From Peribacillus deserti (GTDB taxonomy: Bacteria > Bacillota > Bacilli > Bacillales > DSM-1321), in the NCBI RefSeq assembly GCF_016909175.1, contig NZ_JAFBFI010000002.1, forward strand, positions 62,001 to 126,000: a stretch of DNA of 64,000 nt, given 5' to 3'. A model generated the notes under the pieces. It was given only the letters and a program-made list of their open reading frames with translations. It ran no database searches and was not told the origin of the DNA. The position numbers and the translations under genes were made by a program. Shown piece by piece: positions 60,879-64,000 of this stretch (positions are counted from its first letter, which is position 1; every line of letters starts with the position of its first letter).

Positions 60879-61093
60879 TTTAGTCCAGAGAGACTGACAA
60901 GGTATAGAATTGACTGGGTGAACAAAACGCTTGGATACTTAATGTATTATGGTGAAGAGCCATATCATACATTTTAGAAGTCTGATTAAAGCCATTTTAC
61001 CCGTGCCCTGGATTGCCTGCTGGCAAACAGAGCTGAGATTCCTTACTCTTAAAGCACCAGCCTCCTGTATCTATTTAACAGGAGGCTTTTTAT
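60879..61093 (+). promoter_or_regulatory. PyrR-dependent attenuator of pyrB
   Basis: The leader contains TTAGTCCAGAGAGACTGACA (60880-60899), which matches the PyrR-binding loop consensus ARUCCNGNGAGGYU except at one position. About 160 nt later an intrinsic terminator AGCCTCCTGT / ACAGGAGGCT plus T run (61062-61093) stands before pyrB. With UMP-bound PyrR the anti-antiterminator forms and transcription stops. The intervening antiterminator pairing was not modelled. Confidence 0.75.
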
Positions 61094-61151
61094 TGCGAAT
61101 TTAAAGGTTGGTTCATATTCCAACAAATATACCAGCCAGGGGGCAGGAACC

Positions 61152-62108
61152 ATGAAACTTTATCACGTACTTGGAGCTAAACAATATAACCGCCGCACTC
61201 TTGAAGACGTCTATGAAACAGCAGACCGCATGGAGAAGGTTGTAAAAAATGGCGGGAGTGACATTTATTCTAACAAGATTATGACCACTCTGTTTTTTGA
61301 ACCGAGCACAAGGACTCGCTTATCCTTTGAGTCAGCTATCAGCCGCCTTGGCGGAAAAGTAATCGGAACAGAGAACGCAGGACAATTTTCTTCTGCAACA
61401 AAAGGTGAAACCTTGGAGGATACCATTAGAGTTGTATCCGAATATTGCGACGTGATCGTGATGCGCCATACGGACATTGGTGCTGCCGAAAGAGCTTCAG
61501 CTGTAGCATCTGTTCCCATTCTCAATGCAGGTGACGGAGGAGGAGAGCACCCAACACAGGCCCTTCTTGATGTATACACCATAAAAAAAGAGCTGGGTAC
61601 TTTGGATAATCTGCATGTAGTGATGGTGGGAGATCTTAAATATGGCCGGACTGTTCATTCTTTGTCCTATATGCTCGCTAATTACGAGAATGTTCATATA
61701 ACATTTACGGCTCCTGATAATGTTCAAATACCAGTTTATGTAAAAGATTATCTTAACGAAAGGGGAGTCTCTTACTCGGAAGAAATCGATTTAAGGAAAG
61801 CAGTAAGAAATGCAGATGTAGTTTACCAGACTCGAATTCAAAAAGAACGGTTTGCTTCCACGGCTGATTTTGAGAAGGCCAACGGGAAATATATTATTAA
61901 TGATGCTATTCTTTCTAACATGAAACCAAATTGTATCATTCTTCATCCACTGCCAAGGGCAGGAGAAATCGAACATAGTGTCGATTCTGACCCGCGGGCT
62001 GCTTATTTCAGACAGGCGCAAAATGGCCTTTACATCCGAATGGCGCTTCTGGAGAAATGCTTTGAACCATCAAAAGCTATGGCTCTGCCCGACCCTGTAA
62101 ATGTATAA
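61152..62108 (+). CDS. pyrB: aspartate carbamoyltransferase catalytic subunit
   Basis: The 318-residue product has the carbamoyl-phosphate site FFEPSTRTRLSFESA, Lys loop ATKGETLEDT, NAGDGGGEHPTQALLDVYTI and HPLPRAGEIE. It condenses carbamoyl phosphate and aspartate in pyrimidine synthesis. It stands alone instead of within a pyr operon, yet keeps a PyrR-type leader. The sequence resembles the ATCase type with regulatory-chain-binding features no more than the plain Bacillus type, and no pyrI follows. GGGGGCAGG precedes the ATG. Confidence 0.96.
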   Translation: MKLYHVLGAKQYNRRTLEDVYETADRMEKVVKNGGSDIYSNKIMTTLFFEPSTRTRLSFESAISRLGGKVIGTENAGQFSSATKGETLEDTIRVVSEYCDVIVMRHTDIGAAERASAVASVPILNAGDGGGEHPTQALLDVYTIKKELGTLDNLHVVMVGDLKYGRTVHSLSYMLANYENVHITFTAPDNVQIPVYVKDYLNERGVSYSEEIDLRKAVRNADVVYQTRIQKERFASTADFEKANGKYIINDAILSNMKPNCIILHPLPRAGEIEHSVDSDPRAAYFRQAQNGLYIRMALLEKCFEPSKAMALPDPVNV

Positions 62109-62111
62109 AGC

Positions 62112-62144
62112 GAAAAGCCGGACCATGTGGGTCTGGCTTTTTTT
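62112..62144 (+). terminator. intrinsic terminator after pyrB
   Basis: Stem AAAGCCGGACC / GGTCTGGCTTT with one mismatch, then T run. Confidence 0.85.
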
Positions 62145-62180
62145 GGTATGGGACTTTCTTCCATTATTTGAACGTTATAG

Positions 62181-62242
62181 AAATTTATGTGGCAATAATC
62201 AAAATTTATGTGGCATAACACCACTTTTATGTGGCTGAAATT
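62181..62242. repeat. degenerate tandem repeat of about 20 bp
   Basis: AAATTTATGTGGCAATAATC, then AAATTTATGTGGCATAACAC, then CTTTTATGTGGCTGAAATT. It lies directly behind the pyrB terminator. Confidence 0.75.
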
Positions 62243-62420
62243 AAAATCCAAATGGAAGGATCAAACTTAGTTCAATCCGTTAATGCCCTAAATCTGGAGT
62301 ATTCGCTTGCCCATCATAGTTTGATGCTTTACCTCCACCTTTTTGGATCTGGCAAATAAAATCTTAGAGCCCCAACATAGCGAACGCCCCACAAAATCCA
62401 TTATATTTTATTCAAAAGAG

Positions 62421-62606
62421 TTACTTACTTTTAGGAAGAAAATTATTAATCATTTTTTTCTTTACTAATTCAAAGATTCGATGGTTTGAATAAACCGAGC
62501 AGATTGCCCTAGCATCTATACCTTTTTTAAGGAGTACCAAATAGGTTAGATGTTCTGAATAATAAAACTTAAGTATCCGGGCAAAGTCCTTAATACCCCA
62601 TTTCAT
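62421..62606 (-). CDS. possible small basic protein, about 61 residues
   Basis: The frame (MKWGIKDFARILKFYYSEHL at the start, ending KKKMINNFLPKSK) is lysine- and aromatic-rich, cytosolic and without a recognised family. AGCAGGGG lies 6-8 bp before the ATG at 62606; a longer frame begins at 62633 or earlier. The gap between pyrB and the CDF gene would otherwise be 580 bp. Plausible but unproven. Confidence 0.4.
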   Translation of the reverse strand: MKWGIKDFARILKFYYSEHLTYLVLLKKGIDARAICSVYSNHRIFELVKKKMINNFLPKSK

Positions 62607-62692
62607 TTTCCCCTGCTTTCTATGTTTTTTCATAGTAAGGGGCGGGAAGGATAATAATAGTAGCGGTTGTTAACAGAGAGAGGGGTTAACTG

Positions 62693-63667
62693 ATGAACGA
62701 TTTATTTAAATTATTAAAGCAGGGAAATCGATCCGCATTATTAGCGGCAATTGTGAATACGATTATAGCCATTATAAAAGGTGCAGCCTATTTATTTACC
62801 GGGAATGTTGCCATGTTTGCTGAAACGATGCATAGCCTGGGGGATGCAGCCAATCAGTTTTTTGTTTATGTAGGTACAGCTTTAAGCAAAAGGGCGCCAA
62901 ATGATCGGTTTCCGGGCGGTTTTGGGCGTTTAGTTCATCTCGTGCTCCTGGGAGCAGTCCTAATCGTTGGGATTATGGCCTATGAAACAATAGTGGAAGG
63001 ATATCATCATATACTCCATCCGGCTGAATCAAAAGGGCTTTTATTAATTATCGCCATACTTGCAGCAGCCACTATACTAGAAGTTTTTGTTCTTTTTAAG
63101 GCAATGAAAGAAATTCTTCATGATGCTGATATTAAAGCCAGCGGTTTTTCAATTGTAACGAAAAGTTTGTCGAATTTTAAAAGAGGCAAGCCAGCCACAA
63201 GACTGGTATTCATGGAAGACACAGTAGCTGCTGCCGGCGGGCTGCTGGCTATTGCTGCTGTTCTCATATCCCATTATACCCCTTTCCATGAGGCTGAGGG
63301 AATCGCTTCAATCCTTATTGGTGTCATGATGTTCCTAGTGGTAGGTAAGGTCTTTTTGGATAATGCTCGCGGAGTGCTCGGTGAATCAGATGTTGAAATG
63401 GAGCAGAAAATTGGTGAGATGGTCATGAAGGATCCCGATGTAAAAGATGTAGGAGAAGTGGTGGTGATCAAAGAAGGAGACCAGCTTCATGTTGAACTGG
63501 AAATTGAAATTAACCCGGCTATGTCTTTTGCAGAAGCTGATGATATAAAGGATCGAATTGAAGAACAAGTTCGATCCCAGCGGGGCGTTACAGATGTTAC
63601 GATAGAATTGGATGAAGATGACGGTATTCCAAGGTGGAACAGTAATTCAGCAGGTAGCAAGAAGTAA
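62693..63667 (+). CDS. cation diffusion facilitator (CDF) family transporter
   Basis: The 324-residue product has six membrane helices with metal-site motif HSLGDAANQ in helix 2 and the matching EDTVAAAGG in helix 5. It ends in a C-terminal cytoplasmic ferredoxin-like domain (VKDVGEVVVIKEGDQLHVEL). CDF proteins export Zn, Mn, Fe or Co by proton antiport. The His/Asp set HxxxD...ExxxA is atypical, so the metal is uncertain. GAGAGGGGTT precedes the ATG. Confidence 0.92.
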   Translation: MNDLFKLLKQGNRSALLAAIVNTIIAIIKGAAYLFTGNVAMFAETMHSLGDAANQFFVYVGTALSKRAPNDRFPGGFGRLVHLVLLGAVLIVGIMAYETIVEGYHHILHPAESKGLLLIIAILAAATILEVFVLFKAMKEILHDADIKASGFSIVTKSLSNFKRGKPATRLVFMEDTVAAAGGLLAIAAVLISHYTPFHEAEGIASILIGVMMFLVVGKVFLDNARGVLGESDVEMEQKIGEMVMKDPDVKDVGEVVVIKEGDQLHVELEIEINPAMSFAEADDIKDRIEEQVRSQRGVTDVTIELDEDDGIPRWNSNSAGSKK

Positions 63668-63771
63668 ATGGAAATATTCTAATGAAATCCAGTGAGTCAG
63701 AAAATGTGTTGGTCATAAATACCCTTTGACGCAAATAAAATGGAAGAAAGAAAATTTTTGCGGAGGGAAAT

Positions 63772-64000
63772 ATGACTGGGACAAACAATTCTAAAGTAAC
63801 AGAAGACATGGTTTCTAGATATCATGAATTGTATAAAAAGTCGAAACGTATTGAAAAGGAAATGTCTGATTTAAAAAAGCAATTCCATGATTTTTTTGAT
63901 GAGAATGTCGGCCCTGAAACAAAAGGAGAGCTAGAATTTGATGGATATAAACTGCAGCGTCAGATAAGAAAATCTGAAAGTTTTATTTCTGATGCAACTA
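63772..64000 (+). CDS. 5' part of a gene for a helical protein (runs off the window)
   Basis: GCGGAGGGAAAT precedes an ATG at 63772 and the frame is open to the end of the window (76 codons). The product reads MTGTNNSKVTEDMVSRYHEL, then a lysine-rich helical stretch and GELEFDGYKLQRQIRKSE. It looks soluble and coiled-coil-like; too short to name. Confidence 0.6.
   Translation, partial: MTGTNNSKVTEDMVSRYHELYKKSKRIEKEMSDLKKQFHDFFDENVGPETKGELEFDGYKLQRQIRKSESFISDAT

Overview
The window looks like the chromosome of a spore-forming Bacillaceae species (Bacillus sensu lato). The gene set points there: a PpaC pyrophosphatase, a Bce-type peptide-resistance module, a YaaH/SleL-like spore glycosidase, a YhcN-type lipoprotein, a KinB-like kinase, RsbR-type STAS proteins, YkoN/YkoP/YkoQ-like genes, QueF behind a preQ1 riboswitch and PyrB behind a PyrR attenuator. 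AGGAGG ribosome-binding sites and many intrinsic terminators fit as well.

Host region 1 (1-20700) holds an L,D-transpeptidase, ppaC, an ABC-2 exporter pair, a beta-helix protein, a KinB-like kinase, two stressosome-type STAS proteins, two low-complexity proteins (one a YhcN-like lipoprotein), a CoA-type Nudix hydrolase, a LysM-GH18 glycosidase and a complete response regulator/kinase/ABC/permease module with a BceR-like operator.

The striking part is 20711-33920. A 13,131-bp element sits between two identical 79-bp repeats, each carrying a complete tRNA-Arg(CCT) gene. I read its 13,057-bp interior line by line and found one CpG (32824-32825). Base composition alone would give roughly 400 (my estimate), and the host on both sides has normal CpG. 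All arginine codons in the element are therefore AGA or AGG, and the tRNA gene it uses as attachment site encodes the AGG reader. The element carries a tyrosine integrase, a membrane-anchored dCTP-deaminase/dUTPase-fold protein, a Shedu (SduA) anti-phage nuclease, a decayed HicB antitoxin gene, several unknown small membrane or soluble proteins, a second small Xer-like recombinase, a winged-helix Rep-like protein, an iteron-bearing putative origin, and an operon of unknown proteins with strong ribosome-binding sites. I see no conjugation or virion genes. It resembles an integrated plasmid or satellite replicon.

Host region 2 (33921-64000) holds ykvR- and queF-type genes, an EamA transporter, an AdaA-like regulator, an AAA ATPase with a C-terminal frameshift, a broken phosphotransferase gene, Nudix and GNAT enzymes, a molybdopterin oxidoreductase, RecQ, an HD-GYP protein, an aldehyde dehydrogenase, a YihY/BrkB membrane protein, a YtxH protein with a sigma-B-like promoter, a YkoN-YkoQ-YkoP-like cluster with two further phosphoesterase-type enzymes, TrhO, stand-alone pyrB and a CDF transporter. 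Five intergenic spacers across the host regions carry short degenerate tandem repeats of unrelated sequence.
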